Source: Antitrichia curtipendula
Taxonomy: Eukaryota; Streptophyta; Bryopsida; Hypnales; Leucodontaceae
Direction of reading: 5' to 3'
Assembly (NCBI GenBank): GCA_951230915.1
Contig: OX579638.1
Span: 13,100,696-13,164,695 of the forward strand
DNA length: 64,000 nucleotides
Shown here one piece after another: positions 1 to 11,775 of this stretch. Both the position numbers and the translations under genes were made by a program. The notes below the pieces were generated by a model. That model was not told the DNA's origin. It worked only from the letters and a program-made list of their open reading frames with translations, and made no database searches. Numbering within the stretch: position 1 is the first letter of the stretch; each line of letters starts with the position of its first letter.

Positions 1-442
1 GACTTGATAAAGAAATTGGGCATTTCCTTAAAGACAGGGTGCTTTATTTCTTTTAATGTACTTTTCTTTTACTGTGGTATGAGTTTTTTCTTCCATTTAA
101 GACAGAAATTGTAGAAGTATTTTTGGAAATTCACGAATTGCTCTTGTAGTATTTTTTTTTTGACTTGGACTTCTATATTTAGGCCTTATGTTACTTTTTA
201 TTCTTCCTTGAATTTGCATTGAGCATGGAATTTTACTTCATCTTTAGTTTAATTAGGTCTTTTAAATGACTAAAATATAGAAGAAGAATGTACGTACCTC
301 CAAAACCCAAAAGCGTAATTCTTATTTGCTATTTTTTATTCTCTGTCACTAGGTTTTTTCACTACATCTTTTCATTCATGAACCCTACTCATTTCATTTT
401 ATTTTTAAAATTTAAAATTTTTCCTATTATTTTCCATTCAAA
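1..442. other. AT-rich noncoding flank
   Basis: No open frame, RNA gene or repeat is supported here. The sequence is AT-rich with T tracts and ends at the TTAA that begins the first piggyBac-type element. Confidence 0.5.
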
Positions 443-3441
443 TTAACCCCTAAAGGACCATTGTTCCTTCGGAGGACAAATGGGATTTCAAGCAAGTACC
501 TATGGGCTGAAATTTTGTCCTGATTTTTTGAAACTTTTCTTGAAGATAGAAAAGTTGATTAGCTTTCTAGAAAAATAATGTTTCTCACAATTGGTGCCCA
601 TGAACAAAAATTATGACCAAATAAGCTCAAAACAGGGAACAGGGGGCAATAAAAACAAATTTGCAAAAATTTGAATTTAAAAAAAAAAAAATTTCCTCAT
701 AGTTTATATTTTTGTGTATCTAGAAAGCTTTGATTCATTTCATTTGGATTGTTATGAGAAAGTTATGAACATTGTGATTTTTCTAGCAGTTAGAGCACTT
801 TTTTGAAAAAAATAACTTATAGGATTCATTTTTGAATGCAATTTTTGCAATTCTTCAAAATAAAAATTTGCATGGTTGAGTATACTTGCAAGAACAATCT
901 CACCATTGGGATTAGTGCATTTTAATTCCATCTAAAATATATTAATATTTTAGATTTTATTTTTATTTTGTATCGTAGATAGATTTAGATCCTATTTGGA
1001 AATTTCTAAACCAATAGTAAAGTTCGTTCCAAGGGAGGTCTTTTAAATAGGCTTACTACTCCAACGACAAAAGACAACTAAATAGGAAATAAAATACCGA
1101 GAAAGGCATACTTCCAACTTGGATTTATTTAATTCCTCACGGTTTGCACAACCTAATTGCTAAATTTATTAACACTTCATTCTTAAAACCACCAAGGTAA
1201 AATATCACCCAATTGGATTTGCTCTTTAATTCTCCAGTTGAATTCTTTCGTCTTTTACCAAATTGGTCTTGACTAGAACTGGTTCGGTCTTCAGTCGCCC
1301 CCGGCTTAGCTCCAATTAGGACATGTCACTTCTGACTGTTTCCTTGTCTCCAACTTGACTTGCAGTCGAGTCTTCTCTCACCAACTTGATATTTATATCT
1401 TAAACTCCAACATTTGGCTTAATGTAATTTTTATCACCGCTCCATTTACACTTCTTCTTTCCCAATTGGTATTTAAAGTCTAACTCTCGGCATTCCCCAT
1501 AACTCATAATGCTTTTATTTCCAACTTGGATATTTGACTAACTGTCATGTATTGAATACTCTTCCTAATCGGATAATTGACTTGCATTCATAAACAAATA
1601 CCAAATTGGAACTGGTATAACAACTTCTCCATTTGGTCATCAACTCCCAATTCGGTACTAACCACAGATTGCCAAACTCAACTTGGCAAAAACAACAACA
1701 GTAAAAGACCAAATTGAATTCATGCACACACACAAGTCAAGCACACGAGGAACACCAATTCGTTATAATTCACTTTATTTCGCCGAATTGGTGACATATC
1801 ACCGTTCCATAGAAATATCCAACTAATTGATTCACTCAAATTAGCTATTGCCAAAAACTCCAACTTGGATATTTCAACTTCTATATCCAATTGGGTCTAA
1901 TCTCACTGCCATTACTCATTTAAATCTCCATCATAAAATCATATCACCATCCTACTAGGCCAGCATCACTATGCACAAATCCTAATAGGAATTAATTACT
2001 CTTCACACACAGCCATCTCCCCGATGCTGCTCCTCAGACACACCGATTTGGAACTTAAAACTCTTCTGCTCCACCACTCATCTGTCTTCCAAATCGGTAC
2101 TTCACCGCAATCACTTACTTGACCAATTCGGACTCACTCCGAATAACCACAAATTTAAGAACACACGAACCGATTAGGATCCTCTCCTTCTCTCTACGAG
2201 AACACCGAAACTTCCTTTTCCTGCAACTCTCGAATAGGACTTACACAGACACAATGCACTGAAAAGAGGCTGTATCAGCCAGACTGTAAAGGATAAAGTA
2301 AGTAAACTTAGGATGAACAATGATTTTAGCAACCATAGCTTGACTTTTTAGGATTGAGTGTTAAGAGAATATTGACCTTGAATCACATATACAATTCCCA
2401 ACTGGGAAATACACAAGCACACAACTGGCTTGACATTCAAAACCAAACATCCACACAAACAAAAAATCAAATACGCAGCCACTCTGACTAGGACTCGCAC
2501 TGGCATTCTCTCAACAATGGGTGCCTTCCAAATCGGAAAATTCAACCTTAAAACCCCGAGCCAGGCGGTTCCCTAACCAACTTGGTAATCTCCAAAATTC
2601 ACAAACTGCCGAATAGGGACCTCGAACAATAACCGCAAAATAAACACCACATAACTCACGAATTGGCACTTTCCCCATTACACAACCAACTCAGAGGATA
2701 AACAACCCTAACTGCCGAATAAACAAAAACCCAACTTGGAAAATAACCACACTCCACATCGGTACACCAAGACAATCCCGACTTGGAATAACACACATGA
2801 CATTCTGAATGGAATCACCACTCTGCCAATTCGGATTTATAACTCCCACTTAGATTGATTCCCACCAGCAACTCCTGAATAACTGCTCCTATTGGTAATA
2901 AACACAAAAAATTAACTTCCCATTTGACTTATAAACATTCAAAATCACCAATTTGGAACAAAAATTAAAAAAAAAAAAACATCAAACACACAAAAACCAT
3001 CATCAAAATCGCAAAAATATAATCCCAGTAGGTCATTTACATGTACCTACTTCTACTTAACAATTTTCTTAAGAATGAAAATTTAATTTTTTTAATTTTT
3101 ATTTTTTTTCCTAGACTCTCAACTCAATTCTTCATTATCAAAATTTAAAGCTCAAAACTCTGTAGTGCAAAATTTTTAAGTTAAAAATGTTCAAAGTAAA
3201 AAAATCTAGTTCCGCAATGTGTTGAAAATTTTGTTTTTTCCACTTTAAAAGTAAATATCTTGCAATCTATGTGGTCAAAAATTTTGAAATTTTTTCCACA
3301 CTTTTTTATACTTGTTGTGTAAGATCCTATGGTTAGATGTCAAATAAAAACATTTTAAATTTTTTTTTACTCTTTGCTATAGAAATGGCAGTTTTTAGTG
3401 TTTCTTTGGTAGAAAAAAGGCCTCGCTCCTGTAGGGGTTAA
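443..3441. mobile_element. 3.0 kb non-autonomous element with piggyBac-type ends (copy PB1)
   Basis: The left end reads TTAA followed by CCCCTAAAGGACC, and the right end reads GCTCCTGTAGGGG followed by TTAA. TTAA target duplication and termini starting with CCC are diagnostic of the piggyBac superfamily. About 200 bases at the right end (3240-3441) are the reverse complement of the left part of the element at 55867-56806; both hold AACCATAGGATCTT and a 'gaaatggcag' segment. No transposase frame is present, and the two short open frames inside (1545-1733 and 2348-2545, minus) have no coding character. The interior is dominated by the palindrome array annotated separately. It would have needed a transposase supplied in trans. 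Confidence 0.7.
1050..2960. repeat. Array of short CCAANTTGG-like palindromes
   Basis: About forty degenerate 9-10 base palindromes (CCAACTTGG, CCAATTCGG, CCGATTTGG, CCAAATTGG, CCTAATAGG and similar) recur at roughly 30-60 base spacing across 1.9 kb. The spacers between them are not similar, so this is an interspersed motif array rather than a satellite. It lies inside the piggyBac-ended element. Arrays of short subterminal motifs serve as transposase-binding sites in several DNA transposons; that role is inference here. Confidence 0.65.
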
Positions 3442-3751
3442 AATGATGCACTCTTGGAGATTTTTCGTTTGATTTTTCTTCACTATTTACTAATGTTTTT
3501 TTCAAAACAAACTAAAAAAATTAAGTTAGATTGACAATGAAAAGGCCAAAAACTAAAATTTAGATGACATTTAGCACCTCTAAGAAATAGAAAAATAATT
3601 TTTCATTCCAATTTTTATAGAACTAGGTTGATAAATTTTACAATGTCTATATTTCATCCATTGGTTTTTGTTCACAACATTGTTAAACTTCCAATGTGGA
3701 CTTAATCAATTCCATTGTGAAGGCCATAGTCAAAAGTGAGTAATCTATGCG

Positions 3752-3880
3752 ACTGTATTTTGACTACGATTTACTCTAAGGTGATTACATAATGACTTCT
3801 GTGTCACTACTCTACTATTTTGATTGTGATTTATTCTAACGCGACTACATAATGACTTCTGTGTCACTACTCTACTATTG
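3752..3880. repeat. 60-base tandem duplication
   Basis: Two adjacent copies with an exact 60-base period, at 3782 and 3842, share 'acataatgacttctgtgtc' and 'actactctactatt'. A partial third unit precedes them. It lies in the inferred subterminal zone of the CACTA element. Confidence 0.7.
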
Positions 3881-3934
3881 CATCAACATTTTACAAATCC
3901 CACATGGTTTCTCTTGCCTCCTACCCCCCACTTG

Positions 3935-3943
3935 TATAAAAGG
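3935..3943 (+). promoter_or_regulatory. TATA box-like site of the CACTA element
   Basis: TATAAAAGG follows a pyrimidine-rich stretch. The same block, with TATAAAGG, occurs in the related element at about 37145, so this is probably the element's former promoter. No intact gene follows. Confidence 0.4.
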
Positions 3944-4009
3944 CTTGTTATTTGAACTCATTGTATTCACATACTAATTGTCTTGAAAAGTCATTTGACA
4001 CATATGCAA

Positions 4010-4135
4010 AATGTAGTGTATTATGTATCATGTATTTGTATATGATGTATGGTATCATGTATATGGTGTATGATGTATGGTGTCTTGTATATGGTGTATG
4101 GTCTCCGACTCTCCGGTATATAGTGTATTGATTTT
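4010..4135. repeat. TGTATGGT minisatellite
   Basis: Irregular tandem copies of 'gtatatggtgtatgatgtatgg'-like units, about 120 bases. The 63-codon minus frame across it (3948-4139) is a by-product of the repeat. Confidence 0.6.
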
Positions 4136-4189
4136 GCACATTTCACCACAACTTGATTTTACACATTTCACCACCACAATTTCAAATCT

Positions 4190-4655
4190 TTTAGATTTTA
4201 GAAAATAATATTCACATTTCCTAGATTTTAGAGTACAATCCTAGATTTCAGAAAATAATACGCATTTCCTAGATTTCAGAATATAATCCTAGATTTCAGA
4301 AAATAATACGCATTTCCTAGATTTTAGACTACAATCCTAGATTTCAGAAAATAATATTAATATTTTCTAGATTTTAGACTACAATCCTAGATTTCAGAAG
4401 AAATATATTCACATTTCCTAGATTTCAGAATATAATCCTAGACTTCAAAAAATATTATTCACATTTCCTAGATTTTAGAATACAATCCTAGATTTTAGAA
4501 GAAAAATATTCACATTTCTTAGATTTCAGAATATAATCCTAGATTTCAAAAAATAACATTCAAATTTCCTAGATTTTAGAATATAATCCTAGATTTTAGA
4601 AAATAATATTCACATTTCCTAGATTTCAAAATATAATCCTAGATTTCAGAATAGG
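4190..4655. repeat. About 50-base minisatellite, roughly nine units
   Basis: Units alternate 'tttcctagatttnagantanaatcc' and 'tagatttcagaaaataatatt'. They repeat with a period of about 50 bases for some 460 bases and differ at scattered positions. The block sits inside the CACTA element. Confidence 0.75.
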
Positions 4656-5028
4656 ATTAAAAAAAGGGGTCATTCATGACTACATGATGACTTCAGAATG
4701 ACTGGCCACGTGGCAACATAGGAGTCATTTCCTTAGACTTCTTTTTTCTTTACCACTCTGGAAGTCCCTAAACCCTTCATCCATTTCTACATCCACTTTC
4801 TCCTGAACCATCTTTATCACTTGGATGTTTCCTGAACCTTCATCCATGTGAACATCCCCAGCTAAACTCGTTGGTGATAATAAAATAGCCAGTCATTTAT
4901 AAACAACTTGTCCACAATGACTGCCAGGCCCCAAAGTCATTCTGCAATCGATACTGTTCGATATGACTGGTTTAAGTCATTTTGAAGTCATATGTCGCAG
5001 TCACGTATGTACCCATTTTCTTGTAGTG

Positions 5029-5966
5029 TTTTGGGCTCAATATGGAACTCGGCATGGAAGACAAGTCTTGATTTGAAGGTACATGTATCAAGATGTCTAG
5101 AGCATTACTATCTATGAGATGATCGATTGTTGCATAGGCCCTTGCAACTTGTTCTGGAGCAACCTCTTTCCGACATTTCCATGGCGTAGACGAGGCCACC
5201 GAATCTTTAAAATTGGCCGCATGTTTGGAGTACCATTTTGCTCACCACTTTGCTTACTGGGTTATTACATTGGATGTGCATATCAAATCTGTTCGAGGAG
5301 TTAAAAACACCTCTCCGTCAACACCTTCCACTGCGGCATTTGTCATTGTAGTGAGGATCTCCGTAGGACCCAATTGTAGTGCAATACTATTCACCTCTGA
5401 GACCTCCTTTTTCACTTGCATTAAATGATTTGATAATAATTTCTGTGGTTTTGGTGGCTCACTTGGATTGGCCCTTGAATCATACAAATCGGGAATATAT
5501 TTTTGTCCTTTTCTAAGCAAAAGTCGAGCTCTAGCTGTCATTAGAAACGTGCCCCAATCCACCTTCTGAGCCAATATGAGTTTAGTATACACCATAGAGG
5601 CCACGCTGTAGTTTATGTATCCCTTATTCATTGATTTGTCCCTGAAGAGGGTCCGTCAAACCTCGAGCGATTGATGAACAAAATGCCCATTGTTGCAATT
5701 CGAAGGCTTACAATTGAAACTCCGTGTGTGAATAGCATAGGCCTCACAAGGCCACAATTTGTTGATGTGGTACATTTTCACATATTTCTTGTATATTTTG
5801 GAGGTCTAACAATTTGCTTCCTCCTCCCGTCCGCTTTCCACCTTGATATTTGGATCATCTAAAATCTCATAGTGAAGCTCGTGGGTGGTCCCCTTTGATT
5901 TTGCCTTCCCACTATTGTCACCTCTTGAAGTCATCTCTACAGTATCCTCGCCACCTTCAGTCTTCA
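5029..5966 (-). pseudogene. Unidentified gene remnant cut by the CACTA insertion
   Basis: Reading leftwards from an ATG at 5966, a Lys/Glu-rich start is followed by blocks with coding character. The longest is 125 residues (5631-5254) and includes the segments VDWGTFLMTARARLLLRKGQ and KYIPDLYDSRANPSEPPKP. Another block (about 5199-5029) continues until it meets the CACTA terminus at 5028. The blocks lie in different frames with stops between them, so the gene is dead. I do not recognise the family. A TATA-like box (6117-6124, minus) and a palindrome array (6190-6450) lie upstream, as for the kinase relic at 8.6-10 kb. It is probably a gene carried by an older transposon. Confidence 0.4.
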
Positions 5967-6116
5967 TGATTGGCAATTTGTGATGTAAAATAATTCACCC
6001 CAACTCTCCACCATGTAGAAGCAACTAGCACAATGAAGCAACAATAGTACGTCCGACACGGATGTGAAACCTCTAAAGGAGAGAAGAAGTGAGGAAGAAA
6101 AGAAAAGTCAGTTTGC

Positions 6117-6124
6117 CCTTATAC
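6117..6124 (-). promoter_or_regulatory. Possible TATA box (TATAAGGG, minus)
   Basis: It lies between the palindrome array at 6190-6450 and the minus-strand gene remnant starting near 5966. The order array, TATA box, gene is the same as at 7.9-8.6 kb and 12.4-11.8 kb. Confidence 0.3.
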
Positions 6125-6189
6125 CAGTTGAAAATCAAATCTAGCGTAGATCTGGCTACAAACGGCCTCCCAAACCTCCCAAAGCGAAC

Positions 6190-6450
6190 TCGGCCGTCTT
6201 ATTGATTGGACGCCCTAACTGTTTGATTGATCGGACAATTAGACTGTCCAAGTTGGATCCGTCGTCCGCCCGTTGGACCCTCCCGTCTAACCATCCGATT
6301 GTCCGACCGCTTGTCAGACCATCCCATCCACCCCTTGGACTGTCCGACCACCCTTCAAACCATCCTGTCCGCTCGTCGGAGTACATGATCGCCCATTGGA
6401 CCATCCCGTTCGACCTATCGATCAGGTGTCCGCCAATTTTGGAGCTCATG
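6190..6450. repeat. GTCCGAT/ATCGGAC palindrome array 1
   Basis: Repeated half-sites and palindromes such as GATTGGACG, GATCGGACAA, GTCCGACC, CCGTTGGACC and CTGTCCGACC occur every 15-35 bases in a GC-rich patch within AT-rich surroundings. The overlapping frames on both strands are repeat artefacts. Confidence 0.6.
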
Positions 6451-7894
6451 TTTTTTTCCCATTTACAATAGTTTGGTGAAGTATAGGATTTCAAAAATCT
6501 TCGGCTCACCACCAAAGAGTACGCCTTCATGACAACAAGCAAATAGTGTGAATCCTTAAAGGACATTGCAATCCCCACGAGCCTTTTCAAAGTCCATTCT
6601 TCAATTTGCACATGATATTTTGAAGTCCAATCTTGAAATTAAAAATCTTGATGATATTTTGAAATTACCATCTTGAAAGATCAAAATGGAATGCTACCTA
6701 TAGTTCTCGAAACAATTGCTATATACTTATAAGATACTATTGCATCAAAATAACGATCTTTGAATATATTTGCATGCAAGATTGTAGTATAGGATTTAGG
6801 ATTTAGGTTTAGGGACTAGGGTTCATGTCATTCCTATAAATATTGCAAAAGTTAGAAGTGTATTTTGAAAATGGATAGGTGATAATATTTTGATGCAATA
6901 TTAAAAAATCATTTTGTGCATGATAGATTGATACCTAATTATCTACTTATAAGAAATTGCTCCATTCAATTTCAAATAATGTTGTCAAAAACCCTTTGGA
7001 GTTATATGTTGCGGAGTGTGGACAATGAAGTTAGAAAATACATGTGGAATTGTCTTGTGTTTCTAAAATTCCAAATTTTCTATTCCAAATTGAAAACAAA
7101 GGATAATAATTGTCTATTAGAATATTTTTACCATTGAGATTAACAATTCTTAAATTCTTCCAAAAATTAGTAGCATATTATTTTTTCAACAATAGTGAAA
7201 GACCTTGTACTTGACGATTTAAAAAAAAATGAATGTATAGTTTTTTTTAGTTTAAATATTTCACATTTATTCATAGCTCAATTACCTAAAATTTGGCTAA
7301 AATGCACAAGGTATAAGACATACGTGAATATTCCTAAAAAGGTTGAATGATCAAACATTACATTTTTGAAAGGCTAGAGAAGTCAACATTTTTAAGTTGA
7401 TGCACATTAAACTTGTCTTTGGGGAAGAAATTCATTCTACAATTGTAAGACAATGGTATTGATGAAGTTACATAAAAGGTCTACGGTTGAATTTGTTTAA
7501 CAAAAAATATTCACATAAAAATTGACTTAAAAGTCTTATTTGCGAACGTGTGGGTGCTTTGAATCCAAATAATATCTAAACCCAATCAAGAATTTTCAGG
7601 CTAAGTCCCTAATTCAAGATGCTACATATACTTCTTGAGAAAATATCAATTTAATTTGGATTTGTTTTGATATTTTAAATCAATTATGATTTCTTACATT
7701 TGTGACTTGTGACTTACATTTGTGACTTTAGGGTATACAATTTAGAATTCAGGATATAGGATTTAGGATATAGAGTTTAGGATATAGAATTAAAGATCAT
7801 TGCATTGTAAGACCTACTGAGTTATGTTTAATGCATCAAGTTCTTGAAGTAAGAAAGTGGATCTCGATGACACTTCCTTCTTTCCTGTCCGCCT
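6451..7894. other. AT-rich noncoding stretch
   Basis: No supported gene. The 73-codon plus frame at 6916-7137 shows no family features. Degenerate 'ggatttaggatttagg'-like runs occur at 6788-6825 and 7730-7790; they resemble plant telomere units but are too short and irregular to call. Confidence 0.4.
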
Positions 7895-8320
7895 AATTAT
7901 TCTACGGTTGAGACCGTCCGATCAGTCAAACGATCCACCCATCCGCTTGATCGAACAACCTTGATAAGTCTTCCAATTCCTGTCCGTTCCATCGGGGTTG
8001 TCCGATGAGTTGGAATGTCTATGCGTCCGCTGATTGGACGGGCCCATTCGATTTCCCGTTGCCTCTACCATAACCTTCCGATGAGTTGGACAGCCCCAAC
8101 AGGTTGGATAGGCGATTGGACGACTTGTTTGGGGCCATCCAATCAATTGGACGGTTTGGATGTTCGGCTAATCGGACGGCCATGACAACGGTCGTCCGAT
8201 TCATTGAGGCCGTCCAATGAGTCGGACAGGTGGCGTCCGAATGATCGGATGGTTGCGAGAAGGCAGACGACAGTCCGTCGGCTCTGTCGGGGCCATTCGA
8301 TGTGGCAGTCAGGCGAGGGC
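7895..8320. repeat. GTCCGATNAGTCGGAC palindrome array 2
   Basis: About twelve near-palindromes of the form GTCCGATGAGTTGGA, GTCCGCTGATTGGAC, GTCCAATGAGTCGGAC and GTCCGAATGATCGGAT, spaced roughly 30-50 bases apart. The array ends just before a TATAAAAGG box at 8332 that points at the kinase relic. Frames on both strands are artefacts of the palindromes. Confidence 0.7.
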
Positions 8321-8331
8321 ATCCCGCATTG

Positions 8332-8340
8332 TATAAAAGG
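8332..8340 (+). promoter_or_regulatory. TATA box upstream of the kinase-like relic
   Basis: TATAAAAGG immediately follows the palindrome array and lies about 240 bases before the ATG at 8571. Confidence 0.5.
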
Positions 8341-8570
8341 GTCGGATGACCCGTCCAATCCTCACTTTTGCCTTCCTCCTTGTACAATGCAAGAGAGAGC
8401 AGAGAACTTGGTGGTTCATCCTCCATTGGTTCCTTTCTTAGGGAAGGTAAGATTGTAATTTGAGGAGCCTACTCGTTGCCTTTTTTTTAGCCTTCATGTA
8501 TATATTTTTGGTAAATCGTATTTTGCGTTGCGGATTACAAACTCCAACTTCTAATCATGATTTCATCACG

Positions 8571-10054
8571 ATGCCAAGACCGAAGAAGGTTGCGAAGGAC
8601 AAACGGGTGATGCATAACATTGAGTCGAGTAGAGACATTCCTTCCTATGCTTGCAAAGCATTTTTCGTTGAATGCATTGTCAAATTTTATGAGTCGGAAA
8701 CCACTACGTCGCTCAATAACAAATATATAAAGTATCATGAGGAGTGCCTAGAGAAATTCAAAGAAATTATGGCACAGAAATTCACAAATGTCTTAAACAT
8801 ACCTCAATGGATTCATGAAATAGAAAAGAAGGTCTTTCAACAATTTCTGAAGAACATGGTACAAGATGCATTATGGAATGCGAAGGTGATTTTAGAAAAG
8901 TATAGGAGGAAATACCATGCAGATGATGGTGATTTTGAACATGTCATTCAAAAGGCAAACTTGTTTGTTTGCCGCTGCACTTTGTTTGCGAAAAGACGGA
9001 ATAGGTGAGGTTCATTAGAGTGGTGGAATAGCGATGAAGGAGTTGTAGAATTGCAATGCGGGCGACGACATCTTTTAGCACTTCCGAAAACAGCTAGGGT
9101 GATTTTGTAAGACAACAAAATCTTGAGGGGTGGATATGCAACAATTTGGAGGGTCCAAATTGAAGGATGTCATAAGATACCCGCAATTTGAGAATTTGCA
9201 GCAAAGATATTTCATCAGCAACGCCTATGACCTCAGCTTGCAAGGTAGGAACACCAAAACGAGTCAATGGCAGTGAGAATTCTACATAATGGAATTAAAT
9301 ATTTTTTTATTGTTCATGCAATAAACAACAAAAGATACTTGTACTGGTAGAATGGCGGAACACTAGTGCACATGTTAAAAATGGATAAGGATTATTTAGA
9401 TAACATTGCCATTTGGTTGTCTTATTCTCAACCGATGTCGGAAGAGGTGACTAAAACTTTTTTTCTCGGTCGCTAGAGGAAAAGCGCACAGAGCTTGCAT
9501 AGGCATTGGTGCACCTCATGAATGCAGTGCACAATGCTGGACAATTGCACAATGATCTTTCTTCGGACAACATCATGTTTCACTTTCCCAAGGATAAGTC
9601 ACATATTTACATTGAAGTTTGTGATTGGGGCATGACTACTTTACGTGATGAATCAGTGAAGTCCTTGTACACATTCACCTCTCAGAGTGAGCGGACTGAG
9701 ACTTTAAAGAACAGGTGGTAGGTGGACCCTTCTATTGCATACTTGCATAGAAGAGATGCGGATGTGCAAACGATATTGAACTTATCATGTAAATCGGAGG
9801 AATATGCAGTTGGTTGAATAGCTTAGGCCATCAACAATGGTTGTATGTCAACGGCCTACATGAGTTTGCATCGGAAAAATGAAGGACATACAAGGTTTAG
9901 CCATGACAATTTGGCAAAGGTGTTTCACCTTTACTTGGAGCGCCTTTGTGATTTGGTGATTCATTCTCAAGGTAGCTTGTCCAAAATCATCCACCCATTT
10001 ATCAATAATCACAACTGGCCTATTCCGGATGAACACTTCCGACACTCATATTAG
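8571..10054 (+). pseudogene. Decayed protein-kinase-like gene
   Basis: From the ATG at 8571 an open stretch of 146 codons begins MPRPKKVAKDKR (basic) and is rich in Lys and aromatic residues; no family is recognised for it. From about 9120 the reading becomes a broken kinase domain. It shows a glycine-loop-like GGYATIWRVQIEG, a hinge with NGGTLVHML, the catalytic loop HNDLSSDN (HRDxxxxN type) near 9555, and DWG in the DFG position near 9640. The tail includes NEGHTRFSHDNLAKVF and runs to the stop at 10054. Frameshifts and several stops interrupt the domain. Some stops replace expected Trp codons, for example after YLY near 9350 and after KNRW at 9719. The catalytic Asp and Asn are still visible. 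A TATA box and palindrome array lie upstream. Confidence 0.55.
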
Positions 10055-10673
10055 TCTCTATGATGTAAGTGGACTACATAGAACTATAGAAGTATTAGGT
10101 AAATAAAGACAGACAAATACGTCAATCAATATGACTGTATGCTAACTATCTAGTATATATATGCACCATCAATGTATGCCAATATATGTATAACCATATA
10201 ATTGTAATAAAGTTTTGAAAAGTTTGTATGTTTTGAAACTTCTAATGTCTAATGTCTACTATCTATTTATGCATTCACAATATTTTTTGCTAGGAATCCT
10301 TGGATGAGAAGTGCAATGCAACAATTCTTGTTGATGGATTTTAAATTAGTATGGTTGTGTACAAAATTGTATGATCAATGTTGTATGCATATAATTATAA
10401 TAGAATTCCATCGAACGCTAATATATTTATACTGAAAAACAACACGATTGATATTTGAACGATACCACTAAAATGATACCAAGTTACCAAGTACCAACCT
10501 CCAAATACATTTTAATACAATGTATTTATATCAAAGTATATTAGTACGTGAATGCTATTTGCCGAGATGCCGATATTTTTGTACTATGGTTGTCACACTC
10601 CATATCCTATGGCCAAAGATTCCAAGGCCCACTCAATTGTGAGACAACTACTAAAATAGTTCTGCCTACTTCA
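10055..10673. other. Noncoding spacer between two convergent remnants
   Basis: AT-rich with short ATAT-type runs. No supported gene; it may hold the former 3' ends of both remnants. Confidence 0.4.
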
Positions 10674-11775
10674 CTAGGAATCTGAACAAATGTCATCTCT
10701 GCGACTCAGTTCTATGGAACTGAACCCATAAATGCTGAGATATTGTTCTCTGCCCCAATTGTATCCATAGTTGCTTGGTACAGCTCCTAAACTGAGATTT
10801 TCACAGTAAAGACCTTCGAAAGTTGGAGGAAGAACTGCATCATCGTATTGAGACCTTCCTTGCCTTGGATCGTCATAACAAAAGCCTATGTGGTGCTCAT
10901 ATGAACCACCTGTAGTAGATCCGGGATAGTATTGGGAGCCTCCTAGGCTAGAACTAAAATTGTATATGGTTCCATGACTTCCTTTTGTGTTGTAATTAAG
11001 ACCTCGAGGATCATTACTATAGTGCAAATTCCTTCAGCCATCTTGTAAGCCATATGCACTATGGTCATGTTGGTAGGACCCGTCATGCCCGTGCTGTCGA
11101 CCACAATCGTCCATGCTTCTATGCATAGCTTTTTGTATTTGTTGATCGAACTTGATGTCTTCCTGATCTTCTTGACGCTCATGCTCCTCTCCAAATGTCA
11201 CGGGTGCTAGAGTGCCACGTACATCATCGACATCCAACCATTCATCCTCAGCATCCGGCAATACAACCAGTAAAAATCCAAACTGCCCTCGATTGGACTA
11301 CATTTGTATACAATTGCTCGGTTGAGTCCAACTTGTATAAATTACTGTGTCAATGTGATCCATATGGTCAATATTTTTCTCGTAAATTGTGTGTCAGTCT
11401 ACATTTTTGTGGAGTTTAATCTCCACCCAAACCATAGCCATGTTGGAATAATTCATGACGTTTGGCTTGGAGTCACGTAAGTGAGTCCACCGCGTTACTT
11501 CCTTATGTCGGTGAACAAAGTATTTGCTCTCGCACGTGGAAATTTGTCCTTCCTAGCACCAAACTTGCACGTCTGCCCGTTCTTGTGACCACATTTTGGA
11601 GAGGTGCGTCATTTTGACGTACTTTTGCACATTGTGTAGTCTCAAACCTTCTTAGGCTCTTCTTCCCATCCAAATTTAGCTACACACATCGGATTTGCCC
11701 AATCTTCCCAGTTCATGTCTTGGAATCTACCCTTCTTATTCAACTTTGATCTTTTATCATGAGGCATAGTAACCT
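10674..11775 (-). pseudogene. Unidentified minus-strand gene remnant, Tyr/Gly/Ser-rich tail
   Basis: Reading leftwards, an ATG near 11768 opens MPHDKRSKLNKKGRFQ and an acidic/aromatic segment (NWEDWANP). Several frames then follow, with Cys/His-containing stretches that resemble a degraded zinc finger only vaguely. Next come an acidic block (DAEDEWLDVDDVRG, about 11255) and a tail rich in Tyr, Gly, Ser and Asn (11027-10674), with SSLGGSQYYPGS. Stops and frame changes separate the blocks. A hAT-type transposase derivative with its centre deleted is possible but not shown. A TATA-like box (12042-12049, minus) and a palindrome array lie upstream, mirroring the kinase relic. Confidence 0.35.

Larger units (their letters stand above)
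3700..5028. mobile_element. CACTA (En/Spm-type) element, right part
   Basis: The sequence ends CCCATTTTCTTGTAGTG at 5028, the inverse of the plant CACTA terminus CACTACAAGAAAATGGG. Subterminal sequence is rich in short GACT/AGTC motifs. The stretch 3895-3950 (TCCCACATG, a pyrimidine-rich run, then CTTGTATAAAAGG) matches 37100-37155 in the CACTA element at 35511-37340, so the two belong to one family. No matching left terminus was found near 3700, so that boundary is approximate. The element interrupts the minus-strand gene remnant at 5029-5966. Confidence 0.55.

Noticed and set aside
3948..4139. Tyr/Ile-rich 63-codon minus frame
   Set aside because: Product of the TGTATGGT minisatellite.
4190..4655. 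CRISPR-like regular repeats
   Set aside because: Units are contiguous and diverged without unique spacers, and the genome is eukaryotic.
6156..6611. 151-codon minus frame over a palindrome array
   Set aside because: Most of it is the array read in a chance open frame; the plus strand is equally open, as expected for palindromic repeats.
6788..6825. Telomere-like 'ggatttaggtttaggg' run
   Set aside because: Only two or three imperfect units, matched by equally loose runs at 7730-7790; no true TTTAGGG array.
7922..8458. Several overlapping frames at 7.9-8.4 kb
   Set aside because: Same reason: GTCCGATNAGTCGGAC arrays avoid stops on both strands.
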